Of a stretch of 64,000 nt of DNA, positions 1 to 9,067 are shown in pieces; the stretch's first letter is position 1, and each line of letters begins with the position of its first letter. The translations under genes were made by a program, and so were the position numbers. The notes beneath the pieces were generated by a model, which did not search any database, had not been told where the DNA came from, and saw only the letters and a program-made list of their open reading frames with translations. Source of the stretch: Anabaena cylindrica PCC 7122 (lineage in GTDB: Bacteria > Cyanobacteriota > Cyanobacteriia > Cyanobacteriales > Nostocaceae); the NCBI RefSeq assembly GCF_000317695.1, contig NC_019771.1, forward strand, positions 3,951,001-4,015,000, in the 5' to 3' direction.

Positions 1-113
1 TGAGGCGCTCTGGTCATGAATAATTCTCCCTCAATAATCTCATAGCGATTTCTTTTATCGCCTGCGAATAACTCTAAATCAGCAGTAGTCCAACGTACTG
101 GAGTTGCTTGCAT
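1..113 (-). CDS. Uma2 family protein (DUF820), N-terminal part only
   Basis: The reverse strand encodes about 37 residues that begin MQATPVRWTTADLELF and continue with a YEIIEGELFM segment, the typical opening of Uma2/DUF820 proteins. This large cyanobacterial family has a PD-(D/E)XK nuclease-like fold and unknown cellular role. A clear AGGAG Shine-Dalgarno sequence sits 6 bases before the ATG. The gene starts 9 bases after the stop of the PrsW-like gene, so it probably belongs to the same transcript. The rest, including the catalytic core, is beyond the window edge. Confidence 0.75.
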   Translation of the reverse strand, partial: MQATPVRWTTADLELFAGDKRNRYEIIEGELFMTRAP

Positions 114-122
114 AAAAATCTC

Positions 123-1121
123 CTAGTATTTTCCTAACTGTAAAAAATACCGACGACCAGCTAAATATCGTAAATAGCGATAAATTAACCAGGACAAAAC
201 TCCTAAAGAGAGATTGATTGCTATTTGTTTAAGTATAAACGAGAAAATATCCGGCTCAAACAGTTGCTCTAACCTCAATGGACTGAGTTTTCTAGCGAGA
301 AGAAATAATCCAAAAATAGCATTTCCCCCTAGCAAAAGTATTAATAATACTAAACTTCTTTGCCAATAACGAGTTTGGGGTGTGTAACCGGAAATTAAAG
401 TAATAGGCGGTTTGCGTTGTACTTTTCGTAGTAGTTGCTCTAACCGCCAAAACATCCACAACAATAAAGGAAATAAAGCATAAGCAAGAAAATGTATTGG
501 AAGTGGATAAACCCAAGCCCTGGATAAAATATTCACCAAAGCATGAAAAAAGACAGCATTTAACCAAGCTATAAAAATCAAATTTCTGTCTCGATTTAAA
601 CGCCTTGTGGAAGCAATATATATTCCTAGTGCATAACCCCAAGGTGCAGAAAACATAGAATGTACAGGAGTGCTAATCAACCTTTCTAGAATTGATGCTG
701 TACCGTGAAACCAGTAAATCCAGTTTTCTTCAGCCGTAAATCCTAAAGCGACAGCGATGGTAAAAAGGAAAACAGTAGTAGCACGAAATTGGTATCTGCG
801 TTGAAGATAGCAGATAGGCAAGATAACTGCGGCTAACTTACAGCCTTCTTCAATTGGTGCTATTACCATGATCTGTCGCAGGGAAAAGCCAAAAAAAGAA
901 CGCTGTATTTTTGCCCAGTCTATAACTGAGTTAGCAACATTTTCCACCGTCCATTCTAGTCCCAGGGCTACGAAACCAGAAATTGCGCCAAAGATGAAGA
1001 AAAAGAGCAATTGTAGCGGTGGCGGGGCAGCATGAGTCCGGCGGTAATAAAACCACAAAAACAGCAGCGGTGGAATGACTGCCCATAGTATGAGAGATAA
1101 ATTAGCCACACACCTGAGCAA
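123..1121 (-). CDS. PrsW family intramembrane metalloprotease
   Basis: About 332 residues with roughly eight hydrophobic segments. The family signatures are visible: an EEGCK glutamate pair near residue 92, ENWIYW near 132, PVHSMFS near 152 and FFHALVN near 190, where the Glu and His residues would bind zinc. PrsW proteases cleave membrane anti-sigma factors in Bacillus; cyanobacterial substrates are unknown. There is no ATG near the N-terminus. Translation must start at the TTG at 1121 or the GTG at 1109, inside the end of the upstream methyltransferase gene, which suggests translational coupling. The family call is firm; the start and substrate are not. Confidence 0.8.
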   Translation of the reverse strand: MLRCVANLSLILWAVIPPLLFLWFYYRRTHAAPPPLQLLFFFIFGAISGFVALGLEWTVENVANSVIDWAKIQRSFFGFSLRQIMVIAPIEEGCKLAAVILPICYLQRRYQFRATTVFLFTIAVALGFTAEENWIYWFHGTASILERLISTPVHSMFSAPWGYALGIYIASTRRLNRDRNLIFIAWLNAVFFHALVNILSRAWVYPLPIHFLAYALFPLLLWMFWRLEQLLRKVQRKPPITLISGYTPQTRYWQRSLVLLILLLGGNAIFGLFLLARKLSPLRLEQLFEPDIFSFILKQIAINLSLGVLSWLIYRYLRYLAGRRYFLQLGKY

Positions 1122-2022
1122 TTACAGTCCGGTGACGGGGGCTATTGCTAGTGATGGTAGGAGTTTGAAAACCTGCCTTTACTAAAGCTTGCTCAATATC
1201 CAAACTAAAGTATTCATCTAAATAAGGTTCGGTACTTTTGAGCAGGGTTAAGATGTATGTTGGCATTTTCTTGTAAATTTCCGATTTGGGATTCATGTCC
1301 ATAATTGCTAAATGCCCACCTGGACGCAAAACACGTCTTGCTTCTGCAAAAATCTTTTGGGTCGCTGATTGGGGTAATTCATGGCACATGAGAAAAATGG
1401 AAACTAAATCATAGGAAGCATCTGCCAGTCCTGTAGTTTCAGCTTGAGCATGAACCCAGTTAATTGTAGCTTGATGCTGTTGGCTGCGATAGTTAGCTAC
1501 AGCTAAGAAGTAGGGAGATAAATCTAAACCTGTAATCTTGGCTTGGGGATAAGCTGCTTGCAGGGCAAAGGTACTCATTCCCACACTACAACCTAAATCT
1601 AGGATGTCTTGTGGTGGTTGGGAAATGGAACTTTCGAGGATTTTATGGTAACTTTGGCGTAGTTTCGCATCACCTTGGGCTTCGGTATCTTGCCAAATTT
1701 TAGCGTGGACGGCATGAGCAGCAGGTTCTACCTCAAAGGCAGCTTGCCAACTGAGATTTCCGGTTTCGTAAGCGTGGAATGAGGTAACGTAGTAGTCTGG
1801 GTAGGTTAGCTGAGAATTTTGGACTTGAGCTAAATCTGTTGACCAATCACGCGATCGCAGTTTTTCTACTTCTTGTGTCCAAAAAACGCCAATTCTTTCA
1901 GCCCGTTTGATCATCATTTGTCTGGCTTGGTGTTTGGCGAGGTTCGCTAAAGGTTGAATTGAGAGAATGCCATTCACGAGCCGGGAAGGTAAGTCAGGAG
2001 TTGATGTTACAGAAACCGTCAT
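1102..2022 (-). CDS. Class I SAM-dependent methyltransferase
   Basis: 306 residues. SAM-binding motif I is DLGCSVGMSTFALQ near residue 141, followed by the acidic end of strand 2 (GLDLSPYFL), a DLVSIFLMCHEL motif IV region and an RVLRPGGHLAIMD post-motif, all typical of the Methyltransf_11/25 group. The first 130 residues form an N-terminal helical extension common in cyanobacterial relatives. The substrate cannot be read from sequence. Its 3' end overlaps the PrsW-like gene by about 20 bases, so the two are probably co-transcribed with the Uma2 gene. The ATG start at 2022 gives the expected length. Confidence 0.85.
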   Translation of the reverse strand: MTVSVTSTPDLPSRLVNGILSIQPLANLAKHQARQMMIKRAERIGVFWTQEVEKLRSRDWSTDLAQVQNSQLTYPDYYVTSFHAYETGNLSWQAAFEVEPAAHAVHAKIWQDTEAQGDAKLRQSYHKILESSISQPPQDILDLGCSVGMSTFALQAAYPQAKITGLDLSPYFLAVANYRSQQHQATINWVHAQAETTGLADASYDLVSIFLMCHELPQSATQKIFAEARRVLRPGGHLAIMDMNPKSEIYKKMPTYILTLLKSTEPYLDEYFSLDIEQALVKAGFQTPTITSNSPRHRTVIAQVCG

Positions 2023-2320
2023 AAGTCAATTTGTGTTGAACAACCTTTTTATTTACTTATGACATATTTGCTGAAGTTGAGTCTAGAAGTTAAGCAAATG
2101 GTTATGTTAATCCTGGAAATCATGATTCAGACAATCTCTGTGTTTTTCTATCTTTGAGATTAGAATATGCAATACCAAGGCTAAAACCTTGATAAATATG
2201 CTTTTGATAATTTTATAGTATTTATGTATTGATAGAAAGATAGAGTTAAGTATCAACAGTTGGTGTCATCAAGTGGGTAAAATATAACCGCAGTATTTAT
2301 AAAGCAGGTATATCCAGCGC

Positions 2321-3061
2321 GTGAAGATATTTGTATATCATACTCCAGAATTAACTCCAACTGATGAAGCGCCAGAATGCGCGATCGCTGTTGATGTCTT
2401 GCGAGCAACTAGCACAATGGCGACAGTTTTAGCGGCTGGAGGCGAAGCAGTGCAAGTCTTTAGTGATTTAGACCAACTAGTAGAAGTTAGCGAAAAATGG
2501 CCATCGGAAAAACGATTACGTGCTGGAGAACGTGGCGGTGCAAAGGTAGCTGGCTTTGAATTGGGTAATTCACCCTTAGATTGCACCGCAGAATTAGTAC
2601 AGGGGCGGCGCTTATTTATCAGTACCACTAATGGAACTCGCGCCTTAAAACGGATACAGAATGCGCCAATTGTTCTCGCTGCTGCTTTAATTAACCGGGC
2701 TGCGGTGGTGAAATTTCTCCTAGAAAAGCAACCGGAGACAGTCTGGATTGTTGGTTCTGGTTGGGAAGGCAGTTTTTCTTTAGAGGATACTGTTTGTGCT
2801 GGTGCGATCGCTCATAGCATTTGCCAACAAACGAATTCTTCTTTAGAAGATTTAACTGGTAATGATGAAGTCACCAGTGCGATCGCTCTCTATTCACAAT
2901 GGCAAAATGACTTACTGGGATTATTCTACCAAGCCAGTCACGGTAAACGATTATTACGCCTGGAATGTTTAGAAGATTTAAAATATTGTTCCCAAACTGA
3001 TATTTTAGATATCCTACCTATTCAGCAGGAGCCTGGTGTTTTAAAAAGTCATAATAAATAA
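2321..3061 (+). CDS. comB: ComB-family 2-phosphosulfolactate phosphatase
   Basis: 246 residues starting at a GTG codon. Family landmarks include AIAVDVLRATSTMA near residue 22, GERGGAKVAGFELGNSP near 69, ISTTNGTRAL near 101 and a GSGWEGSFSLEDTVCAG region near 146. ComB removes phosphate from 2-phosphosulfolactate in archaeal coenzyme M synthesis. Cyanobacteria do not make coenzyme M, so the actual substrate here is uncertain although the fold and active-site motifs are conserved. It is a single gene, divergent from the methyltransferase and followed by a good intrinsic terminator. Confidence 0.85.
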   Translation: MKIFVYHTPELTPTDEAPECAIAVDVLRATSTMATVLAAGGEAVQVFSDLDQLVEVSEKWPSEKRLRAGERGGAKVAGFELGNSPLDCTAELVQGRRLFISTTNGTRALKRIQNAPIVLAAALINRAAVVKFLLEKQPETVWIVGSGWEGSFSLEDTVCAGAIAHSICQQTNSSLEDLTGNDEVTSAIALYSQWQNDLLGLFYQASHGKRLLRLECLEDLKYCSQTDILDILPIQQEPGVLKSHNK

Positions 3062-3086
3062 CCAAAAAATTATTTTTTCTGGTTAG

Positions 3087-3131
3087 ATTTACCCCTTATA
3101 AGCAAAAGTTTCGTAAGGGGTAAATTTTAAT
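3087..3131 (+). terminator. Rho-independent terminator after comB
   Basis: A perfect 12-bp inverted repeat, ATTTACCCCTTA at 3087-3098 and its complement at 3114-3125, encloses a 15-base loop and is followed by a T-rich run. It begins 26 bases after the comB stop codon. Confidence 0.75.
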
Positions 3132-3302
3132 TTGCTAAATTGTAAGAATTGCCAGATGATCTCAAAACTTTCTTCTTTATATCGTAATATTCAGTATATT
3201 CAAATCTTTTTGACAACCTTCATAGACATCTCCAACCGAAAACTAAGTCTTTGATAACTACAATTTCGCCACTGTAGTTTCCGGTAGGTCAACTAGAATC
3301 TG

Positions 3303-5090
3303 TTACTGAATAGTTTTTAACGATACACCCAACCAACCTGCAAAATTATCTTGCTGAGTGGGAGAAGGATGATCAACTGATTTGAGATGATATTTAGCCG
3401 GTTGTTGTATTGCAAGAGATACACAATATTGACGTAATTCGTCTTGGTGAAAAACTGTAATTTCGATAGTATCATTAGGTAAATAATCTTTTAAACGTTC
3501 GCTTAACAGATTTGTTCCTACCTTAATCCCGTCAATTGCTAATAATTCATCACCTGGGTCAATTCCTGCTATATTTGCAGGTGAACCTATTTCAACAAAT
3601 TTAACTATTTCCCTTCCATATTCAGTTTTTGTTTTCACACCCAAGAAAGGTTCTTCATCCTTTTCCTCTAACAGTTGTATACCAAAAGGTTCTAAATATT
3701 GATTAAATGGTAAATCATCTAGACCATGAATATACTTGTTAAAGAAATCAGATAAATCTATTCCTGCTACAGATGCCATTATTTCCTTTAACTGCCCTGA
3801 CGTATAGCCTACTTCTGCTTGTCCAAATTGTTGCCACATTTTCAGCATGACGTTATCCAAAGAAAGCTGATTTCTATGGCGACAACGAATTAATAAGTCA
3901 AGTAATAGTGATACCATTTCCCCTTTTAAATAGTAAGAGATTTGTGAATTACAACTATTAGCATCAGGACGATAAAGTTTAATCCAAGTATCAAAACTTG
4001 ACTCAGAAAGAGGTTGTACCTTACGTCCGGGAATATTGTTATACTTGGTAATTTCCTGACTTAAATGGTTCAAATACGATGTAGCATTATAAATTCCTGC
4101 CCGCAGAGGAATTAGCAAATCATAGTAACTGGTTGTTCCTTCGCAAAACCAAAGAGATGATGTATAGTTTTCTTGGTCATAATCAAACACCTCTAAGGCT
4201 TTTGGGCGAATTCTTTTCACATTCCACAAGTGAAAAAACTCATGTGCTACTAATTGAATAAAGCGCTCATATTTATCTTGATTGCGAAAACCAAAACGGT
4301 GATAAATTAACGAGCAAGAATTTTTATGCTCTAATCCGCCATAGGCTTGGTTAAATAAATGTAGTATGAATATATATCTTTCATAGGGCAAACCACCAAA
4401 TATTTCGGCTTCGACTTCTATAATTTTTTTGAAGTCAGTAAGCATCTGTTGCACTTGATAGTTACCCTGTCCCCAAATTGCCAATTCATGAGATTTGCCT
4501 AATACTTCAAAGTCAAAAATTTGATGATTACCAATTTCAAAAGGACTATCGACAAGAGTATCAAAATCCGCAGCTAAGAAAGTATTGTTTTGATCAGCAA
4601 CTTTCGGCAAACCTGTCGTCACCTGCCACTCTGGGTGCGGTGGTACAATAGTAATGTGAATTGGTTGCTCTTGCCAACCAGGGATTCTCAAAAATAGCGC
4701 CGCACTATTAAAATAACCGTGGGTAGCATCCAAATGATTTGTGCGTACCGATAGTTCATTAGCAAAAACTCGGTAGCGCAAGATGACTTTAGCCGCATCA
4801 CCTTTCTCTACCTGCCAATGATTTTTACTGATTTTCCGCCAAGGTAAAGGTTTTTCTTCCTCTGAAAATGCCGCAAAATCTTGTAAATTTTTAGCATATT
4901 CTCGCACTAAGTAAGAACCAGGTGTCCAAACTGGCATTTTCAGATCAAGAATCGGCAATGGATAACCTACAAAATGTAGAGTTACCTCAAACAGATGATT
5001 TTCTGGTTGAGGCATTGCTACCCAATAATGAATTAGTGGATACACTCCTTGAACTGGAGTGTTAAAACGAACAGCTATTGCTTCAGTCAT
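3303..5090 (-). CDS. M61 family metallopeptidase with PDZ domain
   Basis: 595 residues. The zinc-binding HExxH motif (HEFFHLWNVKRIRP) lies near residue 282, and the expected downstream EGTTSYY glutamate motif near residue 318. An N-terminal beta-rich region (about 10-200) precedes the catalytic helical domain (about 210-470), and a PDZ domain (about 475-570, with FLGVKTKTEYGREIV and GDELLAIDGIKV) closes the protein. This is the glycyl-aminopeptidase (M61) architecture. No signal peptide is visible, so it probably acts in the cytoplasm. It appears to be a single gene upstream of the comB terminator region and downstream of the Crp-type gene. Confidence 0.88.
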   Translation of the reverse strand: MTEAIAVRFNTPVQGVYPLIHYWVAMPQPENHLFEVTLHFVGYPLPILDLKMPVWTPGSYLVREYAKNLQDFAAFSEEEKPLPWRKISKNHWQVEKGDAAKVILRYRVFANELSVRTNHLDATHGYFNSAALFLRIPGWQEQPIHITIVPPHPEWQVTTGLPKVADQNNTFLAADFDTLVDSPFEIGNHQIFDFEVLGKSHELAIWGQGNYQVQQMLTDFKKIIEVEAEIFGGLPYERYIFILHLFNQAYGGLEHKNSCSLIYHRFGFRNQDKYERFIQLVAHEFFHLWNVKRIRPKALEVFDYDQENYTSSLWFCEGTTSYYDLLIPLRAGIYNATSYLNHLSQEITKYNNIPGRKVQPLSESSFDTWIKLYRPDANSCNSQISYYLKGEMVSLLLDLLIRCRHRNQLSLDNVMLKMWQQFGQAEVGYTSGQLKEIMASVAGIDLSDFFNKYIHGLDDLPFNQYLEPFGIQLLEEKDEEPFLGVKTKTEYGREIVKFVEIGSPANIAGIDPGDELLAIDGIKVGTNLLSERLKDYLPNDTIEITVFHQDELRQYCVSLAIQQPAKYHLKSVDHPSPTQQDNFAGWLGVSLKTIQ

Positions 5091-5189
5091 TTTGTGTCCT
5101 GATTGTAGTGTTATTTAGTGAATAGTCAAAAGTTGATAGATAGTAGTAAATGTTCACTTAATTCAGGTTTTTTTACTACTAAGTACCAA

Positions 5190-5873
5190 CTAGAATTTAT
5201 TAGCCAAATTCACTAGTTGCTTAACATTAATGATATCTATGGAGTTATTAGGGGGATCAATTTTAATCCATCCTTTTTCATGAAGTTTTTCCATAATTTT
5301 GGTAGTTTCATCAATGGTAATTTCGGTCACTTCTGCCAAATCTTTAAAAGGAATGTAAAAAATTTCCTGTCCTTGGCCTGACTTTTTACCATAGTTATCA
5401 CTCAAGCCAACTAGAGTGTGGGCGAGTTTGACTGCTGGTGGTGAAGACCGCATTTGCAAACGGATATTAATTTGCCGCACTCGTCGCACCATTAGTTGCA
5501 GCATCCGATGATGTAACTGCGGATCTTTGAACAATATTTGGATAAAACGTTCTCTAGAGACAGTTAATAAGTTTACCGATGAAAGGGCAATGACATCTGT
5601 TGAGCGTGGTGATTCATCTAAAACCGCCATTTCTCCAAAAAAATCGCCCCGGCCTAAAATCGCTATTGTCACAGAATCATCACCATTGGTGCGTCGAACT
5701 TTAACCCAGCCAGAAACCAAGAAGTAAACTGCATTACCCCAGGCATCTTCCATCAAAACTGCTCGTCCAGATGGGTATTCGTGTTCAACGGCTATGTTGA
5801 GTAACCATTCCAAAGTTTGTGGGTTGGCTGTACTCAACAAGGGAAAAAGATCACTAAAAACCTCTATTTGCAT
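5190..5873 (-). CDS. Crp/Fnr family transcriptional regulator
   Basis: 227 residues. The N-terminal cyclic-nucleotide-binding-like beta roll covers about residues 12-128 and contains FFGEMAVLDESPRSTDVIA, where classical cAMP-binding proteins have a GE(L/I)A...RxA phosphate-binding cassette. PRST in place of RSAT-like sequence makes the ligand uncertain. A dimerisation helix (RMLQLMVRRVRQINIRLQM) is followed by a Crp-type helix-turn-helix near residues 165-205 (FKDLAEVTEITIDETTKIMEKL). It differs clearly from NtcA, whose sequence I would recognise. It is transcribed alone, and targets cannot be read from sequence. Confidence 0.85.
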   Translation of the reverse strand: MQIEVFSDLFPLLSTANPQTLEWLLNIAVEHEYPSGRAVLMEDAWGNAVYFLVSGWVKVRRTNGDDSVTIAILGRGDFFGEMAVLDESPRSTDVIALSSVNLLTVSRERFIQILFKDPQLHHRMLQLMVRRVRQINIRLQMRSSPPAVKLAHTLVGLSDNYGKKSGQGQEIFYIPFKDLAEVTEITIDETTKIMEKLHEKGWIKIDPPNNSIDIINVKQLVNLANKF

Positions 5874-6320
5874 GAAACATTCACAAGGAATTAATTCAAT
5901 AAGATTGTAACTTTTCAGTTTTTTAACATAGATTACTTGTATTATGTATGTAATATAAGCTATTCGTATTTAAAAAACTGAGCAATGATACTATGTCAGT
6001 TCTAACACTTATCAAATTTGTTAGGACTAATTGGTCAGCCAGGCTTGCTATAATCATATAGCGGTTCTCGGTTGAGTGAGATACAAGAACCCCACCCCCA
6101 ACCCCCTCATCGCTTGCGGGGAGGGGCTATGATGTATTTCATTCAAATGCATACCGCTATAACCACGGGATGAATGATGGTAAGTAAACAGCAATTAGCT
6201 ATTAACAACAAGTCCAAATTTATGCTAAATAATTAACCAGATTTGATATCAATGCTTTGATGACAATATAACAATTATGTATTGTGATCAAAAACAGAGT
6301 TTTCCAACTACTGTGTTGAG
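5874..6320. other. Intergenic region, Crp-type gene to HetZ-related gene
   Basis: No credible coding frame is present. It holds the AT-rich upstream region of the Crp-type gene and the 105-bp palindrome-ended repeat described separately at 6057-6161. The rest is AT-rich sequence downstream of the HetZ-related gene. Confidence 0.6.
6057..6161. repeat. MITE-like element with TATAGCGGT terminal inverted repeats
   Basis: A 105-bp element begins TATAGCGGT (6057-6065) and ends with the exact complement ACCGCTATA (6153-6161). It contains the phrase GAACCCCACCCCCAACCCC, then a short GC-rich hairpin (CTTGCGGGGAGGGGC). I recognise this as a dispersed non-coding repeat type of Nostocales genomes. A second, degraded copy lies at 16978-17050. 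It could move through a transposase encoded elsewhere, but no such gene is in the window. Confidence 0.65.
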
Positions 6321-7454
6321 TTAATCTTGAGTTCTCAAGGTTTGGGCAGCAAGATATACTTTAGTCCATTCGCCTATTACTTGATGGGTTTTGAGTTGTA
6401 AGCTTTGGGCTATAGCTTCCATAGAGTTACCTGCTCTCCGTAGCTGAAGAATGTTCCTGCCCAGAGGAGTTAATGTTTCGTCAAGCTGCTGCCATTGGCG
6501 TTGTGTTAGCCCCAAGTTATTTTCCTGCAAGGAAGTTGAAAGCCAGTTATCTACGAGTTCTGGTTTACCTTTGATAGCAAAAACGCGGACAGCATGGTAG
6601 CTAATTTTTTCGCGCAGTCGATATACTTCCTTGATAGGCTTATTGAGTTTTTTGGCGATCTCTTCTTGAGATTTACCTTGGAGATATAATTGCAGCCAGT
6701 CTACTGCCGGTTGCCCTAAATTTTGCAGTAAATATTGCTCAAATTCTTGATGTACGGCTTGACGTAGTGATTGTTGTTCTTCTACTTTTTGTGTTTCTTG
6801 ATATTGAGCGATCGCTTGACTATCGACTAAGTTGAGTGGATTGTCAGTATCTTCAGTCAAAACTTCGTCGGAAACTAGTCTAATTAAGTCACTGACTGGA
6901 ACTTGAGTTAAGCCCCCCCGTTGAATCCGGCGCAGATAGTTAACAAAGCGATACACTAATAAGGGTTGGTTGCGGACTGGACGCAAACAATATTCCTCTA
7001 TACTGGCAAATAGTAAAGTATCCTGCAATCTTCTGTCGGCACTGATTTCAGCAATTGAAGACATTTGCTGCTGCATATATGAGTCACTTTGGAGTAGTTC
7101 TTGGAGTACTTCTTGTAATACATCCATGACACTGCGCTGGCGATCGCGACTCAGAGCTACCCAAGTTTGAATTTTATTTCTCAGCGTCATCACACTACCC
7201 AAGCGACTGAGCAAGTTACGATAAGCACGTTCTCGCCCTACTCCCAAATAACGCTGCTGTAAAATCCGCCAGCGGTACTCCATTGCTTGCTTGGCAATTT
7301 CCAATTCTTTGGGGTTGAGTAGATCAAATCGTTTTAAATCTACCCCCAAAAGCCAAAACATAATACTTTCTCTAGCAACCTCACTTTGTTCTGGACATTC
7401 AGCAGCGAGTCGCTTTTGCCAATATTGCGCCAGGTTTGCCGCATCGTTTTCCAT
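6321..7454 (-). CDS. HetZ-related protein
   Basis: About 377 residues, highly helical and without signal peptide or membrane segments. It resembles the HetZ-related proteins of filamentous cyanobacteria, a group related to HetZ, which acts early in heterocyst differentiation. The C-terminal half carries two helix-turn-helix-like stretches (GKSQEEIAKKLNKPIKEVYRL and NSMEAIAQSLQLKTHQVIGEW), consistent with DNA binding. The frame is open to 7508, but GAGGAG lies 9 bases before the ATG at 7454, so I prefer that start (MENDAANLAQYW). The family assignment is from memory, and a role in heterocyst patterning is inference only. Confidence 0.55.
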   Translation of the reverse strand: MENDAANLAQYWQKRLAAECPEQSEVARESIMFWLLGVDLKRFDLLNPKELEIAKQAMEYRWRILQQRYLGVGRERAYRNLLSRLGSVMTLRNKIQTWVALSRDRQRSVMDVLQEVLQELLQSDSYMQQQMSSIAEISADRRLQDTLLFASIEEYCLRPVRNQPLLVYRFVNYLRRIQRGGLTQVPVSDLIRLVSDEVLTEDTDNPLNLVDSQAIAQYQETQKVEEQQSLRQAVHQEFEQYLLQNLGQPAVDWLQLYLQGKSQEEIAKKLNKPIKEVYRLREKISYHAVRVFAIKGKPELVDNWLSTSLQENNLGLTQRQWQQLDETLTPLGRNILQLRRAGNSMEAIAQSLQLKTHQVIGEWTKVYLAAQTLRTQD

Positions 7455-8151
7455 AGTGAGATTGCGCTCCTCGAAACTCTGTTTTAAAGTTTGCATCACA
7501 ACCCCCATACCAACTTAAGTTATTAACTAGTAGCTGCCCCTGATCTCAAAATCCTGATTAATCAATGTCTGTACTTAATTCTTGATTAGGTTTTGAGTCA
7601 CTAAAGTTATATAGGAACTTTTGGTTTAGTTAATTTGCTTTCCCAATATCAAAATGATGATTCACTATCATAGGACGTGTATTTACTTATGTAAGTTTCA
7701 GATTTCTGTCGTTATTTGTGGTTAAATCTCTTTACAATTCTTGGTGTTTATTAGAGAATAAGAAAAGTAACAGTTTTATCAATTTACATACATCCGTGCA
7801 TAGTTTTTAGAAATGAATTTGAAAAACAAAACTAACTAAAGTTTCAGGTTTTTTCTGAAAAAATCATATTTCTAAAAACCTAGGAAGTTATCTTGATCAA
7901 ATGGGATAAGTGAAAACTCCTCATCAATTAATTCAGTATTAGAATACTACTATAAATAGGCTGTAAGTGTACTGTGACTGAGATCACTAGGTTTAAGTAA
8001 TTCTTTTGGGTTACATTCAATAATAAGACTAAAATTTTGTAATAAACAAGTATAAGTAATGGGACAGAATTAATTGCACAACTGATTTTCTTGTTCCCTG
8101 TTAAAAGTTCCCTCTCTCAATGAGTGAATTTAATTTCATCCGACTACCTAT
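7455..8151. other. Long non-coding stretch between ccmK4 and the HetZ-related gene
   Basis: About 700 bases, AT-rich, with no frame of useful length. As the upstream region of the HetZ-related gene it may contain its promoter, and its length would suit a developmentally regulated gene. I could not identify a convincing NtcA site (GTA-N8-TAC with a -10 box) by eye. Confidence 0.4.
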
Positions 8152-8199
8152 CTTTGAGAGTCCGTAGTCAATTTAGGCTGACTGTGGACTCTTGCAAAG
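8152..8199 (-). terminator. Stem-loop after ccmK4, candidate terminator or mRNA-stabilising hairpin
   Basis: The arms CTTTG..GAGTCC..AGTCA (from 8152) and TGACT..GGACTC..CAAAG (to 8199) pair with small internal mismatches around an 8-base loop, seven bases beyond the ccmK4 stop codon. There is no T tract on the minus-strand side, so processing or 3'-end protection is as likely as termination. Confidence 0.4.
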
Positions 8200-8205
8200 C
8201 TGCAT

Positions 8206-8556
8206 TTATATGGCGTTGGATGATCTGACGATGGGATTTTCTACTGATTCCCGATACTGTTGAACATCTGCTGTGTAGGCGATAGGGAGAACAGCTTCGA
8301 CGTTTTCATGGGGACGGGCAATAATTACCCAAGATTCGAGAGTACCACCATAAACGTTTTCTGCTGCTTCTACACCAGCAGCCATAGCTGCCTTAACTTC
8401 TGAAACGTCGCCACGAATATTAACTGTAAAGCGGGCGCTACCAACTCTGATATAACCAACTAGAGTGACTCTTCCAGCTTTTACCATTGCATCTGCGGCT
8501 GCAAGTACTGCCGGAAAACCTTTAGTTTCAAGTGCGCCAACTGCCTGTAGTGACAT
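8206..8556 (-). CDS. ccmK4: Carboxysome shell protein CcmK4 (BMC domain)
   Basis: 116 residues forming a single bacterial microcompartment hexamer domain. It opens MSLQAVGALETKGFPAVLAA and carries the pore loop YIRVGSARF near residues 35-43, where R-V-G-S lines the central pore as in CcmK4 proteins. NIRGDVSEVKAAMAAG and WVIIARPHENVEAVLPI are conserved family segments. It tiles the facets of the beta-carboxysome, the RuBisCO and carbonic anhydrase organelle. AGGAG lies 8 bases before the ATG. It follows ccmK3 by 86 bases, and this separate ccmK3-K4 locus is typical of beta-cyanobacteria. Confidence 0.93.
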   Translation of the reverse strand: MSLQAVGALETKGFPAVLAAADAMVKAGRVTLVGYIRVGSARFTVNIRGDVSEVKAAMAAGVEAAENVYGGTLESWVIIARPHENVEAVLPIAYTADVQQYRESVENPIVRSSNAI

Positions 8557-8642
8557 TAGTAATCTCCTGTATGAATAAAAGTTATATGGCGCTACAAATT
8601 AATTTTAAGAAGTTGTGCTGCCAATTTTGATAGGGAACTTGC

Positions 8643-8954
8643 TCAGAACATCCGAAAAGGTTCAGATTTTGAAGTGAAGTGGATGGGTAGAATGGTTTCC
8701 ACATTTTCCGGGGGATTGGGAACTATATAATGGGTAATTACTTGCCCACCATAAACTTCTTCTCCGGCGGTGATTCCTGCTTCAACTGCTGTTCTGACTT
8801 CCGCAACGTGTCCCCTCACAGCCACTAATAAGCGACCGCTTTCGGCTATACCATAATATACAATGGTGACAGCGGCAGATTTTACCATTGCATCTGCTGA
8901 TGCCAATACTGCCGGAAAACCTAAAGTTTCAATTACGCCAACCGCCATTGGCAT
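8643..8954 (-). CDS. ccmK3: Carboxysome shell protein CcmK3 (BMC domain)
   Basis: 103 residues, BMC domain, beginning MPMAVGVIETLGFPAVLASA. The pore loop reads YYGIAESGRL instead of the basic KIGS/RVGS type, the known peculiarity of CcmK3, which is reported to form mixed hexamers with CcmK4 instead of its own. I start at the internal ATG because GAGGAG lies 9 bases before it and MPMAVG is the family N-terminus; the frame extends 7 codons further upstream. It is the first gene of the ccmK3-ccmK4 unit, with its promoter expected in the short gap shared with the divergent hydrolase gene. Confidence 0.93.
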   Translation of the reverse strand: MPMAVGVIETLGFPAVLASADAMVKSAAVTIVYYGIAESGRLLVAVRGHVAEVRTAVEAGITAGEEVYGGQVITHYIVPNPPENVETILPIHFTSKSEPFRMF

Positions 8955-9067
8955 GGCTTCACTCTCCTCAGTCATGGATAAGCAATATTTATTGTACGAG
9001 GCTTTGGTAACAGGTTTAACATTTGGGAAAATTTTCTTTTTGTCAGTTGTCAGGTAAACTGATTTTT

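Noticed and set aside
6970..7170. Plus-strand frames opposite the HetZ-related gene
   Set aside because: They are antisense shadows of a well-supported coding region, without own start signals.
7455..7508. 18-codon N-terminal extension of the HetZ-related protein
   Set aside because: GAGGAG lies at proper distance before the internal ATG at 7454, while upstream ATGs have no good ribosome binding site.
9023..9067. TTG start for the alpha/beta hydrolase
   Set aside because: It would extend the protein into a non-conserved lead; the ATG at 9068 gives a normal family length.
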